NCBI GenBank assembly: GCA_024688095.1
Contig: JAILEJ010000459.1
Location: forward strand, 1-20,334
Source of the DNA: Butyrivibrio sp.
Lineage (GTDB): Bacteria; Bacillota; Clostridia; Lachnospirales; Lachnospiraceae
Reading direction: 5' to 3'
Length of the DNA: 20,334 nt
Every line of letters begins with the position of its first letter. Position 1 is the first letter of the stretch. Below the pieces are notes generated by a model. That model was not told the origin of the DNA, searched no databases, and saw nothing but the letters and a program-made list of their open reading frames with translations. This document shows positions 7,385 through 15,297 of the stretch, one piece after another. The translations under genes were made by a program, and so were the position numbers.

Positions 7385-8176
7385 ATGAGAGATGAGATAA
7401 AAGTCAGTATAGAGGAATGCCCGGTTACACTTATATCTGATATAACATTTGCTCAGACCCCATATTGGTTTCCATTTTATAATTATAAAGATTTAAAAAT
7501 GGATATATTGTTACCATTTAGAAAACCTGATATAAATATGAGAAGTCCGCTTCTGGTATGGATATGTGGTGGAGCATTTAAGACAATGGAAAAATCAGCA
7601 TATATCCCATGGCTTACGGAATTTGCCAAAAAGGGATTTATAGTAGCCAGTATAGAATATAGAATGTCTAACTGTGCACAGATGCCGGCGCAGATAATTG
7701 ATGCCAAAAGTGCCATCAGATATCTGAGGGCTCATGCTGATATGTATGGAATTGATACAGAAAAGGTGGCAGTTGGAGGTGAGTCAGCAGGTGGAATGCT
7801 GGCAACACTTGTAGCTGCAACTAATGGTAATAAAAAATATGATGTTGGAGATTTTACAGAATACAAGAGTGATGTTAAGGCTGTGATCAATTATTATGGA
7901 CCTACCTCTTTTAAACCGGTTTCAGATTCTGATACGGAATCAGAGTTTGATGCTATGAGCAGAGTTACAAAAGATATGCCTCCTGTGTTTATGGCACATG
8001 GAACAAAGGATGAACTCGTAAATATCAATATGAGTGAAGAAATGTATAAGAAATTAACAAGTGAAGGTGTGGATACAGAGTTCTATGTAGTACAGGATGC
8101 AGGACATATGGGAATGGAATTCTATCAAAAAGAGATGACAGAACGTGTGTTACAATTCTTAAATAAAGTTTTGTAA
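7385..8176 (+). CDS. Alpha/beta hydrolase, acetyl-esterase-like
   Basis: The start at 7385 follows AGGAGG at 7374-7379; an upstream GTG at 7364 overlaps the previous gene and has no such site. The 263-residue product is a compact hormone-sensitive-lipase-type hydrolase. The oxyanion motif usually written HGGGF is CGGAF here (61-65), with Cys in place of His. The nucleophile motif is GGESAGG with Ser134. Likely acid and base are Asp209 (HGTKDELV) and His241 (AGHMG). No signal peptide is present, so it should be cytoplasmic. As the last gene of the first operon it probably removes acetyl or other short acyl groups from an imported glycoside. It is unrelated in sequence to the Ig-domain esterases apart from the shared fold. 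Confidence 0.82.
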   Translation: MRDEIKVSIEECPVTLISDITFAQTPYWFPFYNYKDLKMDILLPFRKPDINMRSPLLVWICGGAFKTMEKSAYIPWLTEFAKKGFIVASIEYRMSNCAQMPAQIIDAKSAIRYLRAHADMYGIDTEKVAVGGESAGGMLATLVAATNGNKKYDVGDFTEYKSDVKAVINYYGPTSFKPVSDSDTESEFDAMSRVTKDMPPVFMAHGTKDELVNINMSEEMYKKLTSEGVDTEFYVVQDAGHMGMEFYQKEMTERVLQFLNKVL

Positions 8177-8318
8177 ATAATATATCCAAAAAGTGTTAAT
8201 TGAGCACGGAATAATTCTTTTTCCGTAATAAAAATATGAATAAAATAATCATATCAAAAGCACAAAGGTGCTGAAATTGGGTAATGTATAGCAAAATGTA
8301 TTGATTAGGAGGATTAAT
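8177..8318 (+). promoter_or_regulatory. Intergenic leader of the solute-binding protein gene with small inverted repeats
   Basis: This 142-bp gap separates the catabolic genes from the binding protein. It holds ACGGAA/TTCCGT (8206-8211 with 8221-8226, a possible weak stem without a following T-run), an imperfect 21-bp palindrome with arms ATATGA and TCATAT (8234-8254), and a short hairpin AGCAC/GTGCT with a four-base loop (8259-8272). AGGAGG lies just before the ATG at 8319. No convincing -35/-10 pair could be assigned. It may be a separate promoter region or an mRNA-processing leader that raises binding-protein output. I cannot tell which. Confidence 0.35.
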
Positions 8319-9917
8319 ATGAAGAAGAAATTAATCGCAATGGTACTGTCTCTGGCTATGTCATGTAGTTTAATAGCATGTGGTGGATCATCAGAAAGTT
8401 CTGACACTACTGATACTGCCGACACAACAGAAACTGAGACAACAGAAGAAGCAGCAAGTGATACTGATGCAAGTGAAGCGTCAGCAGCTGAAACTTCAGA
8501 TAGTGCAACAGATGTTAAGTTTGATGAACTTCAGCATCTTGTAATTGCATTTCCTACATGGACAGGAGCACCTGCGGATACTGATATGGTAGTAGAAGAA
8601 TTAAATAAGATTCTTGTAGATCGCTACAATATTGAAATTGAAATGCAGATTGGTGATTCTGGTTCTTATAATCAGAGTATGACTCTTGCATTATCAGGTG
8701 GCCAGCAGGTAGATGTTATTTCTACATTGTTTGTAGGATATTCTAATCTTGTAAACCAGGGATATCTTTTGGATCTTGAAGAAGATGGCCTTTTGGAAAA
8801 TTATGGACAGGGTATAGTTGAGGCAATCGGACAGGATTATGTTGATATGTGCCGTGTAGGTGGTGTCCTTTATGGTATCACAAACAACCGTGACTTTGCA
8901 TCAGGAAAAGGCTGTATTGCAATTGCTTCTGAATATCTTGAGACAATTGGTTACGAAGTTCCTTCATCAGATGTAAATATTGTTGAAATATCAGATGAAG
9001 AGCTTGAAGATATTCTTGCACAGTTACATGAAGCTTATCCTGATATGGAAGTATACCGTCCTGCAGCAAATGATCTGGTACAGCAGACATCAATTGACCA
9101 GATAGGTGGAAATAACTTTGGTGTAATTCTTAATTATGGAGAAGAAGCTGTAGTTGAGAATCTCTTTACAAGTGACGAGTACAAGGAATTCTGTACAAAA
9201 GTTTATAACTGGAATCAGGCAGGATATATAAGTAAGGATGCAGCTACTGATACAACAGCGGTTGGTTCTCTTATGAAGGATGGCATCATTCTTACATATG
9301 GAACAAGTGGAAAACCAGGTTCACGTGTTCAGGAATCTCTCGGTGATGCAAGAGATATGACAATTTTTCAGACTAAACAGGATTATATGGGCGCTTCATC
9401 AGTTGCAAGTTATCCATGGGCAATTCCTTATACAACAGCTAATCCTGAAGCAGCTATGACACTTATGAAAGCTTTGTATACAGATGAAGATATTGCGGAT
9501 CTGTTCAACTATGGTATTGAAGGTGTTCACTTTGAATATACAGAAGATGGATTTATAGATACATCACTTGGAACAAGCTCAGGTAATTATGGTCTTCTTG
9601 CATGGCTTTATCCAAACCAGTTCCTTACAACACCAACAGTTGGTAATCCATCAGACCTTTGGGATCAGGTTAAGAAGTTTAATGACGAAAGCTTAAAATC
9701 TGTAGCAGCTGGTTTTGCATTTGATTCAACACCTGTAGCAAATGAAATTGCAGCATGTACTAATATTTATAATGAATATAAGAATCAGCTTGAATATGGT
9801 TTCCTTGATCCAGAAACAGGTATTGAGACACTTAACCAGAAGCTAATGGATGCCGGAATGCAGAAGATTATTGATGAAAAGCAGTCACAGCTTGATGCAT
9901 ATATGGCAAGTAAATAA
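8319..9917 (+). CDS. Extracellular sugar-binding lipoprotein of an ABC importer (LplA type, DUF3502)
   Basis: The start at 8319 is set by TAGGAGGA just upstream; the 532-residue product then begins with a clean lipoprotein signal, MKKKLIAMVLSLAMSCSLIA followed by Cys21 (lipobox LIAC). Residues 23-67 are a low-complexity Ser/Thr/Asp/Glu-rich linker that would tether the domain to the membrane. The binding fold follows (QHLVIAFPTWTG onward). The C-terminal 100 residues (GFAFDSTPVANEIAAC, then LEYGFLDPETGIETLNQKL) match the DUF3502 end of LplA-type binding proteins. Such proteins work with LplB- and YtcP-type permeases, encoded here 3.5 kb away at 13395-15254 beyond the two-component genes. Oligosaccharides or glycosides are the usual ligands; the exact one is unknown. 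Confidence 0.9.
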   Translation: MKKKLIAMVLSLAMSCSLIACGGSSESSDTTDTADTTETETTEEAASDTDASEASAAETSDSATDVKFDELQHLVIAFPTWTGAPADTDMVVEELNKILVDRYNIEIEMQIGDSGSYNQSMTLALSGGQQVDVISTLFVGYSNLVNQGYLLDLEEDGLLENYGQGIVEAIGQDYVDMCRVGGVLYGITNNRDFASGKGCIAIASEYLETIGYEVPSSDVNIVEISDEELEDILAQLHEAYPDMEVYRPAANDLVQQTSIDQIGGNNFGVILNYGEEAVVENLFTSDEYKEFCTKVYNWNQAGYISKDAATDTTAVGSLMKDGIILTYGTSGKPGSRVQESLGDARDMTIFQTKQDYMGASSVASYPWAIPYTTANPEAAMTLMKALYTDEDIADLFNYGIEGVHFEYTEDGFIDTSLGTSSGNYGLLAWLYPNQFLTTPTVGNPSDLWDQVKKFNDESLKSVAAGFAFDSTPVANEIAACTNIYNEYKNQLEYGFLDPETGIETLNQKLMDAGMQKIIDEKQSQLDAYMASK

Positions 9918-9937
9918 TAAATAAAAATAATAAATTT

Positions 9938-9977
9938 AAGCTCCCACCATCAGCTTATTGATGGTAGGAGCTTTTTT
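9938..9977. terminator. Rho-independent terminator between convergent genes
   Basis: AAGCTCCCACCATCA (9938-9952) pairs with TGATGGTAGGAGCTT (9959-9973) around a six-base loop, with one mismatch, and six T residues end the plus-strand copy (9972-9977). It closes the solute-binding protein transcript. The other strand has an AT-rich but interrupted tail, so it may also stop the response-regulator transcript, whose stop codon is eight bases away. Confidence 0.9.
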
Positions 9978-9984
9978 ATAATAA

Positions 9985-11568
9985 TTATTTTCGAAATTCT
10001 CTTGGAGTCATACCTGTAAGAGTTTTGAACTGCCTTGAAAAATAGGATATGTTTTGGAATCCGCATTTTATGGCTATGTCCTGTATACTCATATCTGTGT
10101 TGGATAATAGTCTTTTTGATTCTTCAATTCGTTCTTTAATAACATAGTTGGTAAGTGATAATCCCACTTCTTTTTTGAACAGATGCGACAGGTAATCAGG
10201 GTTCAGATAAACAAGCTTCGAAAGATTCTCACGTGATAGATCATCATCAAGGTGCTCTTTGATATAAGCCCTGACCTCTGCAACTGTGTTACTGGAATCA
10301 GAATCCGAATTCAGACATTCATCATAAGCAGTGAGTATATTCTGTATCCATTCCCTTATGTGATAAAAAGATGAGGTTATTTCATCTTCATGATATTGAA
10401 TAACTTTTGAATTAAATATATCTTTGATTTCTTTGCTTTTATTATCAAGTGATGAAGATACCATTTGGAAAAAGCTCTGGTAAAAGAGTCTTAGAGTATC
10501 ACGGGTAGCTTTTTCTGAATGTCTTAAACCAGTAAGGAATATTTCAGTCTCTGATATTAAAGAATCAGTATCTCGTCGCAATAGTAAATCATTCCAATGA
10601 GCTTCTGGAATATTTAATGAAGTTGATGCATCCTGAGGAGTTATGTTTTGCGATAAATCAAAAATATAATTTTCATGTGTTACATTCTTTTTAGATATAG
10701 CAATCATATTTTGGGCTGTTTCAGGAATTCTATCAATGGTCACAGGCTCTTTGGCAACATAAAAATTGAAGCTTAATGGAAACTGTGGAACAAAATCATT
10801 CATGGCTTCCTTGCAGCGTTCTATGACATCTTTGCAGGCCCTGATGTCTGCAGGGAGAAAGAGTATGTAAATATTGTTTTCGGGCCTTGAAATGATCTGA
10901 AGCTCATCTGAATTATAGAAATATTCTCCAAGGATATTTTTTATAACAAAATCAAATAATCCTTTTTCCATTGGAATTTCAGATGAATGAAGTATGGTGT
11001 GAACCAAAAGCACTATAAATTTGGAGTCAGTGTTAATTTCATCAAGACCGCGCCTTTTTCTGTCTGAATAAATAGATTGATATTCTGCTTCCAGATTACC
11101 ATTTATAAGTTCGGTCCAGAATAATCCTTCGATTTCTAACTTACTGTAATTAAAATTCTCGGCTTCCTGCATCGACTGTTTTATTTCAAGATTTTTGGTA
11201 TATTGATCTACAGCTTTATCAACTGCTTCAAATAAAGCTGTGTCTTCTACAGGTTTTAGAAGATAATCTATGGAGTTTAATTTTAGTGCTTCAGATACAT
11301 ATTCAAATTTAGCATATGCAGTAAGGAATATACAAACAACATCATATTGCTTGCTTCGAATTTCAGATAGGAGGGATAAACCACTTCCACCAGGCATTTC
11401 AATATCACATATCATTATAGAGATATCTATAGATGATAGTATTTTTAAAGCCTGTTCCATGCTAAAAGCACATAATACCTGTTCAAATTTATCCTGATAA
11501 TGAGTGCTGATTTTGCGCTGTGTGCTTTTAGCACTATAATATTCATCATCTACAATTAAGATATTCAT
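9985..11568 (-). CDS. Response regulator with AraC-type DNA-binding domain (YesN type)
   Basis: This is a 527-residue transcription factor. The receiver domain (1-120) has Asp7-Asp8 (VDDEYY), phospho-acceptor Asp55 (CDIEMPG), Thr83 (FLTAYA) and Lys105 (YLLKPVED). A long middle region (about 125-420) has no motif I recognise and is usual for YesN-type proteins. The AraC helix-turn-helix pair fills about 427-527, with LSRENLSKLVYLNPDYLSHLF and IQDIAIKCGFQNISYFSRQF. The gene overlaps the sensor kinase by four bases, so the two are one transcript. Such regulators usually activate the adjacent sugar-transport genes. The divergent permease operon and the binding-protein gene are the obvious targets (inference). 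Confidence 0.93.
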   Translation of the reverse strand: MNILIVDDEYYSAKSTQRKISTHYQDKFEQVLCAFSMEQALKILSSIDISIMICDIEMPGGSGLSLLSEIRSKQYDVVCIFLTAYAKFEYVSEALKLNSIDYLLKPVEDTALFEAVDKAVDQYTKNLEIKQSMQEAENFNYSKLEIEGLFWTELINGNLEAEYQSIYSDRKRRGLDEINTDSKFIVLLVHTILHSSEIPMEKGLFDFVIKNILGEYFYNSDELQIISRPENNIYILFLPADIRACKDVIERCKEAMNDFVPQFPLSFNFYVAKEPVTIDRIPETAQNMIAISKKNVTHENYIFDLSQNITPQDASTSLNIPEAHWNDLLLRRDTDSLISETEIFLTGLRHSEKATRDTLRLFYQSFFQMVSSSLDNKSKEIKDIFNSKVIQYHEDEITSSFYHIREWIQNILTAYDECLNSDSDSSNTVAEVRAYIKEHLDDDLSRENLSKLVYLNPDYLSHLFKKEVGLSLTNYVIKERIEESKRLLSNTDMSIQDIAIKCGFQNISYFSRQFKTLTGMTPREFRK

Positions 11569-13262
11569 TGATGATACCTCCTGTATGGCATGTCAATTTC
11601 TATATGTGCTCCAGTTCCTGTTTCTGTGTTGCTGAAGCCAAACGTTGTAGTTGGGAGAGCATCAATTGCTCTTAATATGGTATTCTGTATACCTATATGA
11701 GTATTATCATCCTGGCTTTCATGGGTTATATTCTGAAGTGTTTTAAGTGTTTCATCATCAAAACCTTTACCGGAATCTGAAATGGTTATAAGTAATCTGT
11801 TTTGAGAATCTTCTTTATAATCAGCACTAACTATTATTTCAAGATGTTTGCCCATTGAGGCATTGTGTTTGATGGTATTTTCCACAAAATTAAGAATCAT
11901 AAGCGGAACTACTGTAGCGTCCATAATATCATCACTTACTGAAAACTTATAATCAATGCATTCCGGGTAACGAATTTTGGACATCTCTATATAATTATCA
12001 ACCAGGTCAAGCTCATTTTTTAATGAGACCTTTTGCTTCGAGGACAAGATATATCTTAGATGATCTGAAAGGCTTCGAAGCATCTTTTTTGATAATTCCA
12101 GTTCGCCAAACTCTGTAAGCTGGTATGCAGTATTAAGACAGTTTATCATGAAGTGAGGAGCAATCTGCTGTTTTAGATATTGTGTTTCAAGCTGCTGATG
12201 TTCAATTTGCAGCTCGTAGGCATCAATTTTCAAATTCTCAATTTGAGTGATCATATCATTGTAGGCATCTGACATGGTTATAAATTCTGATGGACAGTCA
12301 GTTGTTGATAATTGAGATTTCAAATTTCCCTTTCCAACTTCTCCGAGAGCTTTTGTTAGGTTGTCTACAGGTTTAAGAATCATTTTCATCATCTTGGATG
12401 CCATAAATATCCATAAAAGAAAAGCAAGTACTAATGTAAATAATATGAGATATCTAAAGTGCTTATAGTATTGTCTTAGGTCAGACATCTGAACCAGCCT
12501 TACCAAATTAATATCATCAGTAAGGGTTCTTTTTATAAAGAGCAATTCTGAATCATCTATTGTTCCTATCCATCTGTCTGAGTCGAGTATTTCTGATGAT
12601 AATGTAATAGGTGCATCTTCCGCTCTTACAATTTCATCTGAATTATTTGAATTAAAGTATAGTCCTTCAAGATAATCATTTGGAATAGATAAAGATTGTG
12701 ATATAGTGTCTGTTTTTATAATTGATCCAATGATTATTCCTCTGCTTTCAGATAATTTGGTCAGGTAATATTCTCCTTCATATAAGGTAAGATTCCATTT
12801 ATCGAAATTCTTAGTATCATCTTCAAGTTCCAGCACAATGGATTTGGCATCATGAAACTTAAAAGATGTATGACTTCCAAAGATGAATATAGAGCTGGAT
12901 GGTTTATAACAAAATAGTGCATCTGCAATATACATATAAGAAGCAGTTCTAAAGGAAGAATTTAATGTATCAACGGTATAGAACCATTCACTGTCAGTAG
13001 AATCCGTATAAGTAAGTCTGTTGTAATTATAATCTGTAGTAACTGTTGAATATAAAAAAGCATCTATTCTGGACAGGCTTTCCTGAAGTTCTTGTGTATA
13101 TAGGTCAGTTGTGTTTTCTGAATCTGAAATTGTACGGGATTCCATAAGATGTATTGCCAGATTGGCATTATATAAAAGTGCAACAAAAAAGAACGCCAGA
13201 ATTGAAATCAAAAATACCAAAAGGAACGTTTTTAGCGAAATTACTTTATTATTATTTTTCAT
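11565..13262 (-). CDS. Membrane sensor histidine kinase (YesM type)
   Basis: This is a 565-residue membrane kinase. Transmembrane helix 1 spans about 12-33, an extracellular sensor region about 35-268, helix 2 about 269-289 and a HAMP linker about 290-345. The His_kinase domain has the phospho-acceptor His370 in QQIAPHFMINCLN, a variant of the usual 'NPHFLYN'. The ATPase domain shows the N-box NFVENTIKHN (458-467), DSGKGF (496-501) and HIGIQNTILRA (522-532). It pairs with the downstream response regulator. The large extracellular part suggests that it senses the sugar, or the loaded binding protein, outside the cell. It is divergent from the permease operon by 132 bases. Confidence 0.93.
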   Translation of the reverse strand: MKNNNKVISLKTFLLVFLISILAFFFVALLYNANLAIHLMESRTISDSENTTDLYTQELQESLSRIDAFLYSTVTTDYNYNRLTYTDSTDSEWFYTVDTLNSSFRTASYMYIADALFCYKPSSSIFIFGSHTSFKFHDAKSIVLELEDDTKNFDKWNLTLYEGEYYLTKLSESRGIIIGSIIKTDTISQSLSIPNDYLEGLYFNSNNSDEIVRAEDAPITLSSEILDSDRWIGTIDDSELLFIKRTLTDDINLVRLVQMSDLRQYYKHFRYLILFTLVLAFLLWIFMASKMMKMILKPVDNLTKALGEVGKGNLKSQLSTTDCPSEFITMSDAYNDMITQIENLKIDAYELQIEHQQLETQYLKQQIAPHFMINCLNTAYQLTEFGELELSKKMLRSLSDHLRYILSSKQKVSLKNELDLVDNYIEMSKIRYPECIDYKFSVSDDIMDATVVPLMILNFVENTIKHNASMGKHLEIIVSADYKEDSQNRLLITISDSGKGFDDETLKTLQNITHESQDDNTHIGIQNTILRAIDALPTTTFGFSNTETGTGAHIEIDMPYRRYHQ

Positions 13263-13293
13263 ATTTTTTCATTTATCCAAAATGTCCAAATCG

Positions 13294-13323
13294 TGTTATT
13301 TAATAACATCATTGTTATTTTAT
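13294..13323. promoter_or_regulatory. Direct and inverted repeats in the sensor kinase-permease divergent region
   Basis: TGTTATTT-A/T-AT occurs as direct copies at 13294-13304 and 13313-13323, 19 bases apart. Between them lies the inverse half AATAACA, giving overlapping palindromes GTTATT-T-AATAAC (13295-13307) and AATAACA-TCAT-TGTTATT (13302-13319). AraC-type regulators commonly bind such direct repeats upstream of the -35 region. This is a candidate site for the adjacent response regulator. The region is very AT-rich, so chance is a real alternative. I could not assign a convincing -35/-10 pair for either gene. Confidence 0.35.
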
Positions 13324-13394
13324 CATATACCTTCCAAATTTAAAATAATGACATAAGGTTAAAAAAACTATGTATATGTAATAGGAGGAAAAAA

Positions 13395-14342
13395 ATGTCT
13401 AAGTCGAGTATTGCAAAGAAAGGGAGTTCAACGCTGAATCGTAAAAGATTTAAGCGATATATTCCTGTATATCTGTTAATGTTTCCGGGGTTATTATATT
13501 TGTTTATAAATAACTACATGCCTTTACCTGGATTGATAGTTGCATTTAAACAATATAATGCAAGAAAAGGCATATATGGCAGTCCATGGGCTGGACTTAG
13601 CAATTTTGCATATTTATTTCAAACAAATGATGCATGGCTTATAACCAGGAATACTATTTTATATAATGTGGCATTTATTATTATAAATACTGTACTGGCA
13701 ATTACAGTAGCGATCCTGCTATCTGAAATGTGGGGAAAAGTAAAAAACTTTTATCAGAGCGCAATCCTGCTTCCACATCTTATTTCATCAGTAATCATTG
13801 GATATCTGGTATTCGCATTCTTTAGTGTAGAAAATGGTTTTGTTAATAACTTCATATTAGAAAAGCTTGGAATTGAAGCAATAAGCTGGTATTCAGAACC
13901 TAAATACTGGCCATTTATAATAGTATTCGTTTCTTCATGGAAAGCAATAGGTTATAACTGCATTATCTATTTATCAACATTGCTTGGATTTGATCGTTCA
14001 TTTTATGAATCAGCAATGATTGATGGTGCTACAAAGTGGCAGCAGATCAAATACATAACACTTCCACTTTTAAAGCCAACAGTAATTATGCTTACACTTA
14101 TGGCTGTAGGTAGAATATTCTACTCTGATTTTGGTCTCTTCTATCAGGTTCCAATGAATCAGGGAGCGTTATATCCAACAACTCAGACAATTGATACATA
14201 CGTATACAGAGGATTATTACAGCTTGGTAATATTTCAATGTCAGCTGCAGCCGGTGTATATCAGTCTATCATTGGTTTCGCTATGATACTGGGTGCAAAT
14301 ATGCTTGTTAGAAAACTTGATAAAGAGTCTGCATTATGGTGA
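13395..14342 (+). CDS. ABC sugar transporter permease, LplB type
   Basis: This is a 315-residue inner-membrane permease, first gene of the second operon, with ATAGGAGGA before its ATG. A short basic N-terminus leads into transmembrane segments such as YIPVYLLMFPGLLYLFINNY (about 22-41) and further hydrophobic blocks, consistent with six helices. The EAA loop that contacts the ATPase is SAMIDGATKWQQIKYITLP, near residue 210-230. The N-terminal 'LPGLIVAFKQYNARKGIYGS' stretch is typical of the LplB group. It forms the membrane channel with the next gene product and works with the binding protein at 8319-9917. No ATPase is encoded in the window, so a shared MsmX-type ATPase is expected. Confidence 0.93.
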   Translation: MSKSSIAKKGSSTLNRKRFKRYIPVYLLMFPGLLYLFINNYMPLPGLIVAFKQYNARKGIYGSPWAGLSNFAYLFQTNDAWLITRNTILYNVAFIIINTVLAITVAILLSEMWGKVKNFYQSAILLPHLISSVIIGYLVFAFFSVENGFVNNFILEKLGIEAISWYSEPKYWPFIIVFVSSWKAIGYNCIIYLSTLLGFDRSFYESAMIDGATKWQQIKYITLPLLKPTVIMLTLMAVGRIFYSDFGLFYQVPMNQGALYPTTQTIDTYVYRGLLQLGNISMSAAAGVYQSIIGFAMILGANMLVRKLDKESALW

Positions 14343-14354
14343 GGTGAATAAAGT

Positions 14355-15254
14355 ATGAAAACAAAAGAAGATATAAGGTTTAACGTAATAGGGCATATTG
14401 TCATGGCAATCCTGACATTTAACGCACTGATTCCGATTGTGCTTATGATTATTTCATCATTAACAGATAATGCGGCACTTATGAAAAATGGATATTCATT
14501 TTTTCCGGAAAAATTAAGTTTATATGCCTATAAATGGATATTTGCATTTAACGGAGGAATGGTAATAAGAGCATATGGAATTTCATTTTTTATTACCATT
14601 GTAGGTACAGTTATAAGCGTACTTCTTACAATTGGGCTTGCATATGGTCTTTCAAAAAGAGATCTTCCAGGTAAAGGATTTTTTACCTTTTATGTAGTAT
14701 TTACAATGCTGTTTAATGGTGGACTTGTACCAACATATATCAATTACACAAATGTATTTCATCTGAAGGATACAATTTTTGCTTTGATCATTCCTAATCT
14801 GCTGATGAACGCATTTAATGTATTACTTATGAAGAGTTATTTTGTATCAGGTGTTCCTTATGAAATCATTGAGGCTGCTTACATTGATGGTGCAACAGAG
14901 TTTCAGACACTTTCAAAGGTTGTTACACCACTTGCAAAACCTATCATTGCGACAGTAGCAATGTTTGCAGGAATTTCATATTGGAATGACTGGAACAATG
15001 GTTACATATATCTGGTTCAGAGAACTGATCTTTTCAGTATTCAGAACTTATTGAACAGACTTATGCAGAACATAAATGCACTTACTCAAAATGCCAGTGA
15101 TATTGCTAATGCCAATTCGGGACTTGCAGAAATTCCATCAGTTACAGTAAGAATGGCTATTGCAACACTTGGTATACTCCCTATTATCGTGGTATATCCA
15201 TTTGTTCAGAAGAGCTTTGTAAAAGGTATTACCTTAGGTGGTGTAAAAGGTTGA
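14355..15254 (+). CDS. ABC sugar transporter permease, YtcP type
   Basis: This 299-residue permease is the second channel subunit. It begins twelve bases after the LplB-type gene, and its GAGGTG ribosome site overlaps the previous stop. Hydrophobic helices include VIGHIVMAILTFNALIPIVL near the N-terminus. The region FTMLFNGGLVPTYINYTNVF is a hallmark of YtcP/LplC permeases. The EAA loop is AAYIDGATEFQTLSKVVTP, about residues 173-192. The C-terminus KSFVKGITLGGVKG is typical. It depends on the same separate binding protein and an external ATPase. Confidence 0.93.
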   Translation: MKTKEDIRFNVIGHIVMAILTFNALIPIVLMIISSLTDNAALMKNGYSFFPEKLSLYAYKWIFAFNGGMVIRAYGISFFITIVGTVISVLLTIGLAYGLSKRDLPGKGFFTFYVVFTMLFNGGLVPTYINYTNVFHLKDTIFALIIPNLLMNAFNVLLMKSYFVSGVPYEIIEAAYIDGATEFQTLSKVVTPLAKPIIATVAMFAGISYWNDWNNGYIYLVQRTDLFSIQNLLNRLMQNINALTQNASDIANANSGLAEIPSVTVRMAIATLGILPIIVVYPFVQKSFVKGITLGGVKG

Positions 15255-15297
15255 TATTGTTTTATAATAAATAAAAAACGTAATTAATAGGAGTATT

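Noticed and set aside
8200..8231. TTGAGC as a -35 box for the binding-protein gene
   Set aside because: No acceptable -10 box occurs at 16-18 bases; the nearest TAATAA is 20 bases away.
13241..13253. TTACTTTATTATT near the sensor-kinase start, 12 of 13 matches to an arm of the 1311-1339 palindrome
   Set aside because: It is a single half-site inside the coding sequence (AT-rich codons for Asn, Lys and Val) without the other arm, so chance similarity is likely.
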